A DNA stretch of 20,988 nucleotides from Paracoccaceae bacterium (lineage in GTDB: Bacteria; Pseudomonadota; Alphaproteobacteria; Rhodobacterales; Rhodobacteraceae): NCBI GenBank assembly GCA_003545125.1, contig DQCI01000115.1:24172-45159 (forward strand). Direction: 5' to 3'. The translations under genes were made by a program, and so were the position numbers. Every line of letters starts with the position of its first letter. Position 1 is the first letter of the stretch. The notes below the pieces were generated by a model. The model did not search any database, was not told where the DNA came from, and worked only from the letters and a program-made list of their open reading frames with translations. Below are positions 8,775 to 15,771 of the stretch, piece after piece.

Positions 8775-8835
8775 GGGCAGGCTGGCGCACACAGGGGCGC
8801 AGGCCGACCGTTTCCGCGGCGTCTCATAGAAGCCA

Positions 8836-8849
8836 GTTTCCTAGGAAAC
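8836..8849. promoter_or_regulatory. Perfect palindrome GTTTCCTAGGAAAC, possible operator
   Basis: This is a 14-nt perfect dyad with 6-nt arms and a TA centre, 62 nt after the hydrolase stop and 342 nt before the next start. The lack of a loop makes it more like a DNA-binding site than a terminator. A near copy lies at 5524-5536, and a related dyad with a longer spacer at 12811-12831. Confidence 0.4.
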
Positions 8850-9058
8850 CGATCCCCTTGGTGAAGTGAAAACCCTATGGATATCAGTGACTTGCCTACG
8901 CCCCGACGTCAACGCTCCAGTAACCTCCTCGACCCCGTCCACCAGCTTTGGCCGGCTCGCCCGGTGGCGCGCAGACCCCGGGAACGGGTGTTCCGCCGCC
9001 ATCCCTCGGGCCGGATGACAGTACGGCTGCGTTCCTTGGTCGTCACCATTCGGGGCCC

Positions 9059-9082
9059 GGCAACACCCTGTTGCCCGATTTT
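9059..9082 (+). terminator. Possible intrinsic terminator
   Basis: A hairpin with perfect 7-bp arms (GGCAACA, 9059-9065, and TGTTGCC, 9069-9075) and a CCC loop is followed by CGATTTT. It is on the plus strand, about 285 nt after the hydrolase gene and 95 nt before the glycosyltransferase. It could end hydrolase transcription or act as a leader attenuator. The T-run is short. Confidence 0.35.
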
Positions 9083-9139
9083 GACTGGCCCTCGTGCGGC
9101 TTTTGCGCGATCTGTGTGCGCGACCGAACCAGGTGCCGT

Positions 9140-9163
9140 GTGTGAGAGATCGTGTGAGAGATC
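9140..9163 (+). repeat. Tandem duplication of GTGTGAGAGATC
   Basis: Two exact 12-nt copies stand head to tail (9140-9151 and 9152-9163), ending 14 nt before the ATG of the glycosyltransferase. They are outside the coding sequence and may alter the leader or spacing of the promoter. Confidence 0.85.
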
Positions 9164-9177
9164 CTGTGGGGGAGCCA

Positions 9178-10413
9178 ATGGATAAACGCCGCATTGTCGT
9201 CGTGAACGACGACAGCGTCGCGCGCGGCGGCACCGCGGTGCTCGCTGTCATGTCGGCCAAGGCGCTGGCCGACCGCGGGCACGAGGTGATCTGGCTGTGC
9301 GGCGATGAGGGGGCCAATCCGGAGCTTGTCGCGCATGGCATCGAGGTGGTCGCGCTCGGTTCCCGACCGTTGTTGGACTTGCCGGCCAAACGCGCGCTCG
9401 TCGAGGGGGTGCACAACCGGGCGGCCGCGCGGCTGATGGCCGATTTCGTGGCTCGCCGCGACACATCCGACACGCTCTATCACGTCCACAGCTGGGCGCA
9501 GATCTTCTCGCCCGCGATCTTTCAGGGCCTGAGGCCCGTCGCCCGGCGCACCCTGCTCCACGCGCACGACATGTTTCTCGCCTGCCCGAACGGCGTCTAC
9601 ATGGATTACCAAAAGAACCGGGCCTGTACCCGGGTGCCCAATTCCTTCGACTGCATCACCACCCATTGCGACAAGCGCAGCTACGGCCAGAAGCTCTGGC
9701 GGGTGGCCCGCGCAGCGCGGGTGCACGCGGCGCTGGGCACGCTCGACGGCTGGGGCGGGATCATCGCGATCCACCCGGGGATGAAGGAGAAGCTTGGTCG
9801 TGCCGGATACCGCGCCGAGCGGCTGTTCACGGTGCGCAACCCGGTCGTTGCGTTCTCGCAGGACCGCATCCGCGCGGAAGACAACAGAGCGCTTCTCTAT
9901 GTCGGACGCCTGGAGGCCGACAAGGGGGTGGGCGAAGTGGCGGCCGCGGCGGCGCGCGCGAACGTCCCGCTTATCGCGGTTGGGGAGGGGCCGATGCGGG
10001 CAGAGCTGGAGGCGCGCTATCCACAGGCCGAGCTGGCCGGCTGGGTCGACAAGGCGGGGATCGGGGCCTATGCCGCGCGCGCCCGCGCCCTGGTCATGCC
10101 CTCGCGCCATCCCGAGCCCTTCGCGCTGGTCATCGCCGAGGCGGCGGCCAGCGGCCTGCCGGTGCTCGCCTCCGACACCGCGGCGATGGCCGGTGAAGTG
10201 GAGGACGCCAGGCTCGGCTTCGCGTTCGACGTGTTCGACCCTGCGAGTTTCGACGCGGCGGTGGCCCGGATCATGGACCTGCCGGACGATGAGGTTCAGG
10301 CGATGAGCGCGCGCGGCTATTCCGGTGAAGCGGCGCTCGGCAACACCCGTGAGGGCTGGATCGACGGGCTGGAGGCGGAATACGCCCGGGTCCTGGCCGA
10401 AATCCGGGCCTGA
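9178..10413 (+). CDS. GT4-family glycosyltransferase
   Basis: This 411-residue GT-B enzyme probably adds a sugar during repeat-unit assembly on the cytoplasmic side. The N-terminal domain starts with RRIVVVNDDSVARGGTA, a nucleotide-fold entry with a glycine-rich loop. The C-terminal domain has LLYVGRLEADKGV (about 239-251) and the E-x7-E motif EPFALVIAE (E313 and E321). A four-cysteine cluster (C136, C150, C159, C164), starting in ACPNG and ending in HCDKR, may bind a metal or form a structural loop. The ATG at 9178 is chosen because GGGGGAG is about 5 nt upstream and the protein begins directly with the first beta-strand. Its stop is only 7 nt from the stop of the convergent GT2 gene. Acceptor and donor are unknown. 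Confidence 0.87.
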   Translation: MDKRRIVVVNDDSVARGGTAVLAVMSAKALADRGHEVIWLCGDEGANPELVAHGIEVVALGSRPLLDLPAKRALVEGVHNRAAARLMADFVARRDTSDTLYHVHSWAQIFSPAIFQGLRPVARRTLLHAHDMFLACPNGVYMDYQKNRACTRVPNSFDCITTHCDKRSYGQKLWRVARAARVHAALGTLDGWGGIIAIHPGMKEKLGRAGYRAERLFTVRNPVVAFSQDRIRAEDNRALLYVGRLEADKGVGEVAAAAARANVPLIAVGEGPMRAELEARYPQAELAGWVDKAGIGAYAARARALVMPSRHPEPFALVIAEAAASGLPVLASDTAAMAGEVEDARLGFAFDVFDPASFDAAVARIMDLPDDEVQAMSARGYSGEAALGNTREGWIDGLEAEYARVLAEIRA

Positions 10414-10420
10414 AACCCGC

Positions 10421-11422
10421 TCAGAGGTCGAGGATCCGGTCGGGCGAGACCTTTCCGCGCAGAAGATCGGCGAGGGCGATCAGGTTGCCCTTCAACCGGC
10501 CGCGGAAATCGACATAGGGCGGCGGCCGAACCGAATGCGTCAGGTTGGAGAGCATGTTGCGTGAGGTCATCTCGAGCACATGCCAGATCGTCATCGAGCC
10601 CTTGCGCAGCAGATAGACCGGGTTGGCGATCTGCGAATAGCCGAGCCGGACCCCCGGGGTGCGCCCGGTCTTGGTGCCGAGATGCACGCCGCGCATGGCG
10701 CCGGATTTCACCAGCGTGCCGTATTGGGCAATGCGGCGCGAGAAATCCACGTCTTCGAGCCAGGAGTAGAGCGGCAGGTCCTCGTCGAACCACAACTCGT
10801 AAGCCGCCACGACCGACACCCGGAAGGCGATATTGCAGCCATAGCCCGAATGGGCGGGCGCGCGCGTGTCGGGCAGGCTGTCGGTGTTGAGCTCTGCGAG
10901 CAGCGCGCGCCCCTGTTCGTGGCTGTAGCCGGGGCCGCGAATGCCGTCGGCGAGCACCGTCCCGGTGGCCAGCACCACCTCGGCGTCGTCCTGGAAGACC
11001 GCGAGGGTCTTTTGAAGGTAGTCCGGCGCCATCAGGAAATCGTCGTCCAGCATCAGCACGATGTCGTCGGGGTTGAGCTCTTCGAAAACCCGGTTGCGCT
11101 GGGCCGTCGCGCTCTTGCGCCCCATCACCACCTCGACCGGGAAGGGCAGCGTCTCGATGTCGAGATCGCCGATGTCCTCCGGGAAGGCAAGGCTCAGGAT
11201 CAGGAGGTCCGGTAACCGGTCCTGAAGCGCGATCGCGCGCACGGTGTCGGGCAGGATCTGCGCCCGGCCGGTGGAGGGGATCGCCACCACCAGGCGGAAG
11301 CCGCCGCTGGGTTCCGGCAAACCACGGACAATGGGCCCCGCGGGGCCCAGGTTGTCGCGGTTGCGGTCGGGCAGGTCGCCGGCCCGGCCGGTCCAATCCG
11401 CATCCCTAACGTTCTTCATCAT
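10421..11422 (-). CDS. GT2-family glycosyltransferase
   Basis: This 333-residue GT-A fold enzyme starts with a variable 40-residue head, then FRLVVAIPSTGRAQILPDTV (about 42-61), the usual GT2 nucleotide-binding strand. The metal-binding acidic motif is MLDDDF (D126-D128), and a later acidic motif is WLEDVDFSRR (E223, D224, D226), where the catalytic base is usually found. Cytoplasmic location is likely, with no transmembrane segment seen. Two adjacent ATGs (11422 and 11419) are possible starts; AAGAG is about 9 nt before the first. It starts 36 nt after the ExoY-like gene and is probably co-transcribed with it, placing it early in repeat-unit assembly. Sugar specificity cannot be inferred. 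Confidence 0.87.
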   Translation of the reverse strand: MMKNVRDADWTGRAGDLPDRNRDNLGPAGPIVRGLPEPSGGFRLVVAIPSTGRAQILPDTVRAIALQDRLPDLLILSLAFPEDIGDLDIETLPFPVEVVMGRKSATAQRNRVFEELNPDDIVLMLDDDFLMAPDYLQKTLAVFQDDAEVVLATGTVLADGIRGPGYSHEQGRALLAELNTDSLPDTRAPAHSGYGCNIAFRVSVVAAYELWFDEDLPLYSWLEDVDFSRRIAQYGTLVKSGAMRGVHLGTKTGRTPGVRLGYSQIANPVYLLRKGSMTIWHVLEMTSRNMLSNLTHSVRPPPYVDFRGRLKGNLIALADLLRGKVSPDRILDL

Positions 11423-11458
11423 GTCGTGTGGCTCTTGGCTGTGGAGCGAACAGGTGGG

Positions 11459-12148
11459 TCAGCTCGCACCCTCTTGTGTCAAAACCACGGCGAAGGTCTT
11501 CAGCACAATGCGGAAATCGTCGAGGAGTGTCGCATTGCGCACATAGTCGACGTCCAGCGCGACCCGTTCGTCGTAGCTCACAAGATTGCGGCCACCGACC
11601 TGCCACGCCCCGGTGATCCCCGGACGCACCGCGCAGTAGTCGGCGAAATGATGGCCGTAGCGCTGCGCCTCGTCGCCGATGATCGGGCGCGGGCCGACGA
11701 TCGACATGTCGCCTTTCAGCACGTTCCAGAACTGCGGCAGCTCGTCGAGCGAGGTCTTGCGCAGGAACCGGCCGACCGGATGGATGCGCGGGTCGTCGGT
11801 GAGCTTCTGGTCACGTTCCCACTCGATGCGGGCGGCGGGGTCGGTGTCGAGCAATTCCGCGAGCACCTCGGCGCTGTCGACGCGCATCGAGCGGAACTTG
11901 ACGCAGTAAAACGGCTTGCCGTTCTGTCCTATGCGCTTGTGCTTGTAGAACACCGGACCGCGGTCGCCAAAGCGGTTCGCGATCGCGATTGCCGCCAACA
12001 CGGGCGCAAGCGTAAAAAGCGCGAAAGCGGCAAACACCTTGTCGAATACAAGCTTGCCGAACGAAATATCCCGGACCCTGGCCCTCGGCGCCGGACGGCC
12101 AACGCGTACAGCTTCTCCGGTCGGGAGCGGTCCCGCTTCAAAAGTCAT
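11459..12148 (-). CDS. ExoY-like undecaprenyl-phosphate sugar phosphotransferase
   Basis: This 229-residue protein of the bacterial sugar transferase family starts the repeat unit by transferring a sugar-1-phosphate from a nucleotide sugar to undecaprenyl phosphate. One membrane segment lies at about 36-57 (DKVFAAFALFTLAPVLAAIA), followed by the catalytic core: KFRSMRVD (84-91), LRKTSLDELPQFWNVLKGD (129-147, with the D135/E136 pair), SIVGPRP and VRPGITGAWQV. It is the short form, without the large N-terminal PglB/WbaP extension. The start is ATG 12148, with AGGGGG about 7 nt upstream; a GTG at 12169 would include that site in the coding region. The next gene downstream, 36 nt away, is a GT2 enzyme. 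The sugar (galactose or glucose in known relatives) is not determined. Confidence 0.9.
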   Translation of the reverse strand: MTFEAGPLPTGEAVRVGRPAPRARVRDISFGKLVFDKVFAAFALFTLAPVLAAIAIANRFGDRGPVFYKHKRIGQNGKPFYCVKFRSMRVDSAEVLAELLDTDPAARIEWERDQKLTDDPRIHPVGRFLRKTSLDELPQFWNVLKGDMSIVGPRPIIGDEAQRYGHHFADYCAVRPGITGAWQVGGRNLVSYDERVALDVDYVRNATLLDDFRIVLKTFAVVLTQEGAS

Positions 12149-12191
12149 GTCTATCCCCCTAGTACACACACCACACCAATCGCAAATTAGT

Positions 12192-12236
12192 CCGGTTTCT
12201 GCCCGGTGTCTGCCATATCGGTGCCCAATTTCTGCC
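12192..12236 (-). promoter_or_regulatory. Phased GGCAGA direct repeats upstream of the ExoY-like gene
   Basis: Three 12-nt copies read on the minus strand as GGCAGAAATTGG (12236-12225), GGCAGACACCGG (12214-12203) and GGCAGAAACCGG (12203-12192). Their offsets are 22 and 11 nt, and a degenerate copy fills the gap (12225-12214), so four units follow an 11-nt period. A TAATTT hexamer (12189-12184) lies where a -10 box would be, 44 to 88 nt before the start codon for the array as a whole. OmpR/PhoB-family regulators bind tandem sites with such a period in place of a -35 box; the specific regulator is unknown. Confidence 0.5.
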
Positions 12237-12810
12237 TAAATCACGGAAACGTTTTGTTCATGGTATTTTTGCCAAGATAATTCCCCCCAAAATGTTCGAT
12301 TGTCCGGTAATTGGAGACAACTGCCAACCCTCAAGGTGCACTTGGCACCTGTCAGCTCGGTTGCCACGCCGAGATTCGGCCAAAACGGAGGGGTCACTTG
12401 TACGATTCGGTCATGATTCGCACCCGATCCTCCCCGTTCCGCGAGGGCGGAAGATGGTGGCAAACGGCTGGGCGCGCGCCCGAGTGGCCCCCCGCCCACC
12501 GCCCGAGCGCCCGTGCCACCATCCGTCGCCCGGATACGTCGTTCGGCGCGTTCACGGGCCGGGCGTCGGGACCCGCACTCATCCGTCCGTCCCGGCCGCC
12601 GCGCACCCGGTTGGTCCGCAAGAGCGGCCCGCGGCCTGTGCGTCAACTTCCGCATACGCTATTGTGCGCCGCCTGGCAGACCCCCGGGGCGGGCGTCGTT
12701 TCTCGGCATGTCACTCGGACGTTTGCAGACACGGACCAGTGGCCAATGTGGGCCCATGTTTTTGCCCAGTCATGGACATTCGCGCGGGTAATGCGCTGCC
12801 AGCCGCCCGA

Positions 12811-12860
12811 TTGTTTCCGTACGGGAAACAAATGTCGGGGCGCACAACCCCTGTTTCCCG
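12811..12860. promoter_or_regulatory. Overlapping, mutually exclusive inverted repeats
   Basis: TTGTTTCC (12811-12818) pairs with GGAAACAA (12824-12831) across a 5-nt loop. The same middle segment, as CGGGAAACA (12822-12830), also pairs perfectly with TGTTTCCCG (12852-12860), with an inner GGGG/CCCC pair extending that stem. Only one can form at a time in RNA. As DNA the three half-sites could instead be protein-binding sites. Confidence 0.4.
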
Positions 12861-12896
12861 GTGTGTCACGACGGCGTGCCATGGCGCGTGGCATCA

Positions 12897-12914
12897 TCGG
12901 ACGGCGCCGTCCGA
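12897..12914. repeat. 18-nt perfect palindrome
   Basis: The sequence TCGGACGGCGCCGTCCGA is identical to its reverse complement. In RNA it would give a 7-bp stem with a GCGC loop, without a following T-run. It lies about 265 nt before the cyclodeaminase start. Function is unknown. Confidence 0.6.
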
Positions 12915-13178
12915 AGGCGCACGACCCGCGCCACCGCCGCCACCGCTGCCATCGACGGACCGCGCGGCCGGATGTCCGGCTTGTCCGGGGGCCGTGCCTG
13001 CGCTGCGCCGCTCCGGCGCCGCCGCGGCCCGACATGGCGGCTAACCGAGGGGCGCAAATCACCCTAAATGACCATTCCGCCACAATAATATCCGGTCGCA
13101 ACCTCGACTTGGCCCGATTCCCCACTATCGTGCAGCGCAGAACATCCTTCCCACGAAGGGTGCGGAAAAGGAGGGCCC

Positions 13179-14165
13179 ATGGTGCATGACATCCGGATCG
13201 TGACCGAAGCCGAGTTGCGCCGGGCGGTCACGATGGATCTCGACACGGTCGAGGTGGTCGAACGGGCCTTCGCCGCCCTCGCCACCGGCGGTGTCTCGAT
13301 GCCGCCGACCCTGTCGATGCCGTTCGCCGGCGGGGAAGGCGCGGTCGATGTGGAGACCGCCCTGATCGACGGGTTGCAAAGCTACGCGGTCAAGATCCTT
13401 TCCGGCTTGCGCGACACGCCCGACCTTCGACGCCCCGGCCGCGATGGGCTCGTCGTCCAGTTTTCGGCCGAGACCGGGGCGGTCGAGGCCGTCTTCCTCG
13501 ACAATGGCTATCTCACCGACCTGCGCACCGCCGCCGCGGGCGCCGTCGCCGCCCGTTACCTCGCGCCCGAGGACGTGACCACGGCGGGTGTGATCGGGGC
13601 CGGGCCCCAGGCCAGCCTGCAGATCAAGGCGGCGCGCCTGGTCCGGTCCTTCGAGCGGGTGTTGGTCTATGGCCGCAACCCGCACAATGCCGCTGCCTGC
13701 GCGGCGGACCTGGCCGCGAGTCTCGACGTGGAGGTCGAGGTGACGACCGACCCGGAAGTTCTGGTGAAGCGGTCGCAACTCGTGGTCACCGCAACCTCGG
13801 AACAGGCCCCGGTGCTGAAGGCCGCCTGGCTGCACAAGGAACTGCATGTCACCGCCGTCGGGACGGATCAGCTCAACAGAAACGAGATCGAAGCCGCGGG
13901 CCTCGTCCGCGCCGATCTCTACGTCTGCGACCGGGTCGATCAATGCGCGACCGCGGGCGAATTGCGTGCCGCCCGGGAGGCTGGGCTGTTCACGGACGAG
14001 GCCCCGCCGGAGCTTGGCGACATCGTCACAGGCCGCCGTCCGGGCCGCCGCTCGCCGGCGGAAATCACCATCTGCGATCTTGCCGGAACCGGGGCGCAGG
14101 ACACCGCCATCGCCGCGCACGCGGCCGACCTAATCAGCGAAACCGGTACGGTCATCCGCGCCTAG
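13179..14165 (+). CDS. Ornithine cyclodeaminase/mu-crystallin family protein (possibly EutC-like)
   Basis: This 328-residue cytoplasmic NAD(P)-binding enzyme belongs to the ornithine cyclodeaminase superfamily, which includes ornithine and other amino-acid cyclodeaminases, imine reductases and the ectoine-utilisation protein EutC. Visible marks are K72 (AVKILSG), R116 (YLTDLRTAAAGAVAARYLAP), the dinucleotide loop GVIGAGPQA (137-145) and D230 in VGTDQLNRNEI; by position these match the substrate-binding Lys and Arg and the catalytic Asp of ornithine cyclodeaminase. Full family length. The ATG at 13179 follows AAGGAGG closely; the adjacent GTG codon is an alternative. Resemblance to EutC is my recollection of the family; no ectoine genes are in the window, so the substrate stays open. 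It stands alone between the polysaccharide and secretion blocks. Confidence 0.82.
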   Translation: MVHDIRIVTEAELRRAVTMDLDTVEVVERAFAALATGGVSMPPTLSMPFAGGEGAVDVETALIDGLQSYAVKILSGLRDTPDLRRPGRDGLVVQFSAETGAVEAVFLDNGYLTDLRTAAAGAVAARYLAPEDVTTAGVIGAGPQASLQIKAARLVRSFERVLVYGRNPHNAAACAADLAASLDVEVEVTTDPEVLVKRSQLVVTATSEQAPVLKAAWLHKELHVTAVGTDQLNRNEIEAAGLVRADLYVCDRVDQCATAGELRAAREAGLFTDEAPPELGDIVTGRRPGRRSPAEITICDLAGTGAQDTAIAAHAADLISETGTVIRA

Positions 14166-14400
14166 CATCGGCCGCAGCCGCCGATCTCGCGAGGGGCCGA
14201 TCCGCTCTCGCACCGACCGGGCAGGCCGGGGGCTGCCGCCGCCAACGTCGGTCCGGCCAAGCCCACCTTTGTCGTGGAAGCGCTCTGCGGGAGGTTGCCA
14301 TTGGTGTGGCATTGGAGACGGGTGGAAAGCCCCGGGTATTCGACAACAATGCGTGGTGAGGGTGGGATTGTTTCCAAATTAGAACCAATCCCACCGCCCG
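14166..14400. other. Convergent intergenic region
   Basis: These 235 nt separate the stops of the cyclodeaminase (plus) and adaptor (minus) genes. No gene is seen. A 7-nt inverted repeat (ATCGGCC 14167-14173, GGCCGAT 14195-14201) just after the cyclodeaminase stop and the strong hairpin at 14361-14395 are the visible structures. Confidence 0.5.
14361..14395. terminator. Bidirectional terminator-like hairpin
   Basis: Arms GGTGGGATTGTTTC (14361-14374) and GAACCAATCCCACC (14382-14395) pair over 14 positions with one mismatch, around a 7-nt loop. It lies just beyond the adaptor gene stop (14401, minus strand) and 196 nt beyond the cyclodeaminase stop, so it could end transcription from both sides. 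There is no T-run on either side, so termination is inferred from position and stem strength. Confidence 0.55.
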
Positions 14401-15771
14401 CTAGTTCTCCCGGAACGCGCGCTGCATCGAATCCGTCACCGGCTTCATGATGTATTGCAGGAAGGTGCGCTCTGCGGTCTGGATCATTACCTGCACCGGC
14501 ATGCCCGGGACCGGCGCGAAACCGGACACCCGATCGAGCTCGGAAGTCGGGATCTGGATCCGCGCGATGTAGACCTCCTGATCCTCGATGCCGTCCTGGA
14601 CGATCGCGTCGGCGGACAGGTAAAAGACATTGCCGTTCAGAACCGGGGTGGTGCGCCGGTTGAGCGCCGTCAGCATCACGCCCGCGGGCTGGCCGACCTT
14701 GACCGCGTCGATGTCGGTGCGCGCGATCATCGTCTCGATGATGAGCGGCACGTCGGTCGGCAACACTTCGGCGATCACCTTGCCGGCCTCGATCACCCCA
14801 CCGACGCTCGAATAATTGAGCCGGACGACAGTGCCCGAAACCGGGGCCTCGATCACAACCCGCCGCAGGATCGACTGCGCATCGCGTTCCTTTTCGCGCA
14901 CGGTGTCGAGCTCGGCCTGAACGCTTTCGAGCTCGTCGAGCGCAGCCTGGCGGTAGGTGTCGAGCACCTGGCGTTTCTGGGCGTCGTATTTGGCCATCAT
15001 TTCCAGCGTTTCGGCAATCTCGGCCTCCATCCGGCCGAACTGGCCTTCCGCTTCGGCAAGCGCCCGGTCCAAGGCGTTCAACTCGGACCGGCGGATCAGC
15101 CCCTTGGCAAGGAGTTGGGCCTTCGAGGTGCGATCCTCCGACAACAGCGCGATCTGGCGCGCGAGCGCATCGCGCTGCGCCTCGTAGCCGCGCATGCGCT
15201 GCTGCATCACCGCGACATTTCGCTCGATCAGATCAATGTCGTTTTCAAGTTGCGAGCGGGCGACGGTGAAGGAGAGGAGCTGGTTGTCGAGGATGGTGGC
15301 AACCTCGGGATCGATCCGGCTCTCCATGAGGTGTACGGGGAAAAGCAGCTCGGGCTCGGCTTCGTATTCCGCAAGGATCCGCGCCTCCATCGCTTCGAGT
15401 CGGACCCGGCGCAGGAACAGGGCCCGCTGGGTGGCGAGCGCCGAAGTCTCGTCGAGCCGGATCATCGGCTGGCCGGTGACAACCCGGTCGCCTTCGGAGA
15501 CACTGAGATCGGCGATGATCCCGCCTTCAAGATGCTGAACCAGCTTGTTGCGCCCGGTCGCGACGAAGGAGCCGGGCGACATTATCGCGGCGGCAAGCGG
15601 GGCGGTGACCGCCCAGGTGCCGAAACCGCCAAAGGCGGCGAGAATGATTATCAGCCCGGCAATCACGTGATAGCGCACCCGGCGCGGCACATTGGCATCC
15701 CAGCTCTCGGCCGGGGCCGGTGCCGCCGGTGCCAGGGCGGTCGGGACGGGGAGGGCAGTCTGGGCGTTCAT
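14401..15771 (-). CDS. Type I secretion periplasmic adaptor (HlyD/PrtE family)
   Basis: This 456-residue membrane fusion protein links the ABC transporter in the inner membrane to an outer-membrane TolC-type channel. A cytoplasmic Pro/Ala-rich head (1-33) precedes one transmembrane helix (about 35-56). The first half of the barrel-sandwich (lipoyl-like) domain follows, VQHLEGGIIADLSVSEGD (78-95). A long alpha-helical hairpin (about 110-300) is rich in Glu, Gln, Arg and Leu. The second half of the sandwich (VIEAPVSGTVVRLNY) and a C-terminal beta domain (GMPVQVMIQTAERTFLQY) complete it. The start codon overlaps the ABC gene stop by 4 nt (ATGA), implying translational coupling. No outer-membrane partner is in the window. 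Confidence 0.93.
   Translation of the reverse strand: MNAQTALPVPTALAPAAPAPAESWDANVPRRVRYHVIAGLIIILAAFGGFGTWAVTAPLAAAIMSPGSFVATGRNKLVQHLEGGIIADLSVSEGDRVVTGQPMIRLDETSALATQRALFLRRVRLEAMEARILAEYEAEPELLFPVHLMESRIDPEVATILDNQLLSFTVARSQLENDIDLIERNVAVMQQRMRGYEAQRDALARQIALLSEDRTSKAQLLAKGLIRRSELNALDRALAEAEGQFGRMEAEIAETLEMMAKYDAQKRQVLDTYRQAALDELESVQAELDTVREKERDAQSILRRVVIEAPVSGTVVRLNYSSVGGVIEAGKVIAEVLPTDVPLIIETMIARTDIDAVKVGQPAGVMLTALNRRTTPVLNGNVFYLSADAIVQDGIEDQEVYIARIQIPTSELDRVSGFAPVPGMPVQVMIQTAERTFLQYIMKPVTDSMQRAFREN

Larger units (their letters stand above)
8775..9177 (+). promoter_or_regulatory. Intergenic region upstream of the second GT4 gene
   Basis: These 403 nt hold no gene I would defend. An open frame starting at ATG 8878 runs into the next gene's start but has no good ribosome-binding site and an arginine/proline-rich composition. 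Structures present are a perfect 14-nt palindrome (8836-8849), a hairpin followed by T4 (9059-9082), a TTGACT hexamer (9081-9086) without a good -10 partner, and a 12-nt tandem duplication (9140-9163) just before the ribosome-binding site. Confidence 0.4.
12149..13178. other. 1-kb divergent non-coding region
   Basis: No convincing gene is seen between the ExoY-like gene (minus) and the cyclodeaminase gene (plus). Open frames covering 12292-13189 have arginine/proline-rich composition and no family resemblance, as expected for random GC-rich DNA. The left part (about 12150-12330) is AT-richer and carries a phased direct-repeat array near the ExoY-like gene. The middle holds competing hairpins (12811-12860), an 18-nt palindrome (12897-12914) and a 6-2-6 dyad (GCCGGA-TG-TCCGGC, 12967-12980). 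The right end has an AT-rich patch (about 13062-13092) that may be the cyclodeaminase promoter. The region could hide a small RNA, but I have no direct evidence for one. Confidence 0.5.

Noticed and set aside
7002..8792. Upstream extension of the polymerase frame (a continuous 1075-codon minus-strand frame)
   Set aside because: It runs antisense through the whole hydrolase gene, has shadow-type Arg/Gly/His-rich composition and no family signal. The real protein begins at TTG 7001 where hydrophobic segments start.
8878..9185. Small plus-strand frame starting MDISDLPTP
   Set aside because: No ribosome-binding site at usable spacing, low-quality composition, and it overlaps the well-supported start of the GT4 gene at 9178.
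12211..12226. Possible sigma-54 promoter on the minus strand before the ExoY-like gene
   Set aside because: It keeps the GG and GC pairs at the right distance and 9 of 12 consensus positions, but it falls inside the phased repeat array, which explains the same bases better.
12311..13189. 292-codon plus-strand frame in the 1-kb gap
   Set aside because: No family resemblance, Arg/Pro-rich, no good ribosome-binding site, and it overlaps the start of the cyclodeaminase gene.
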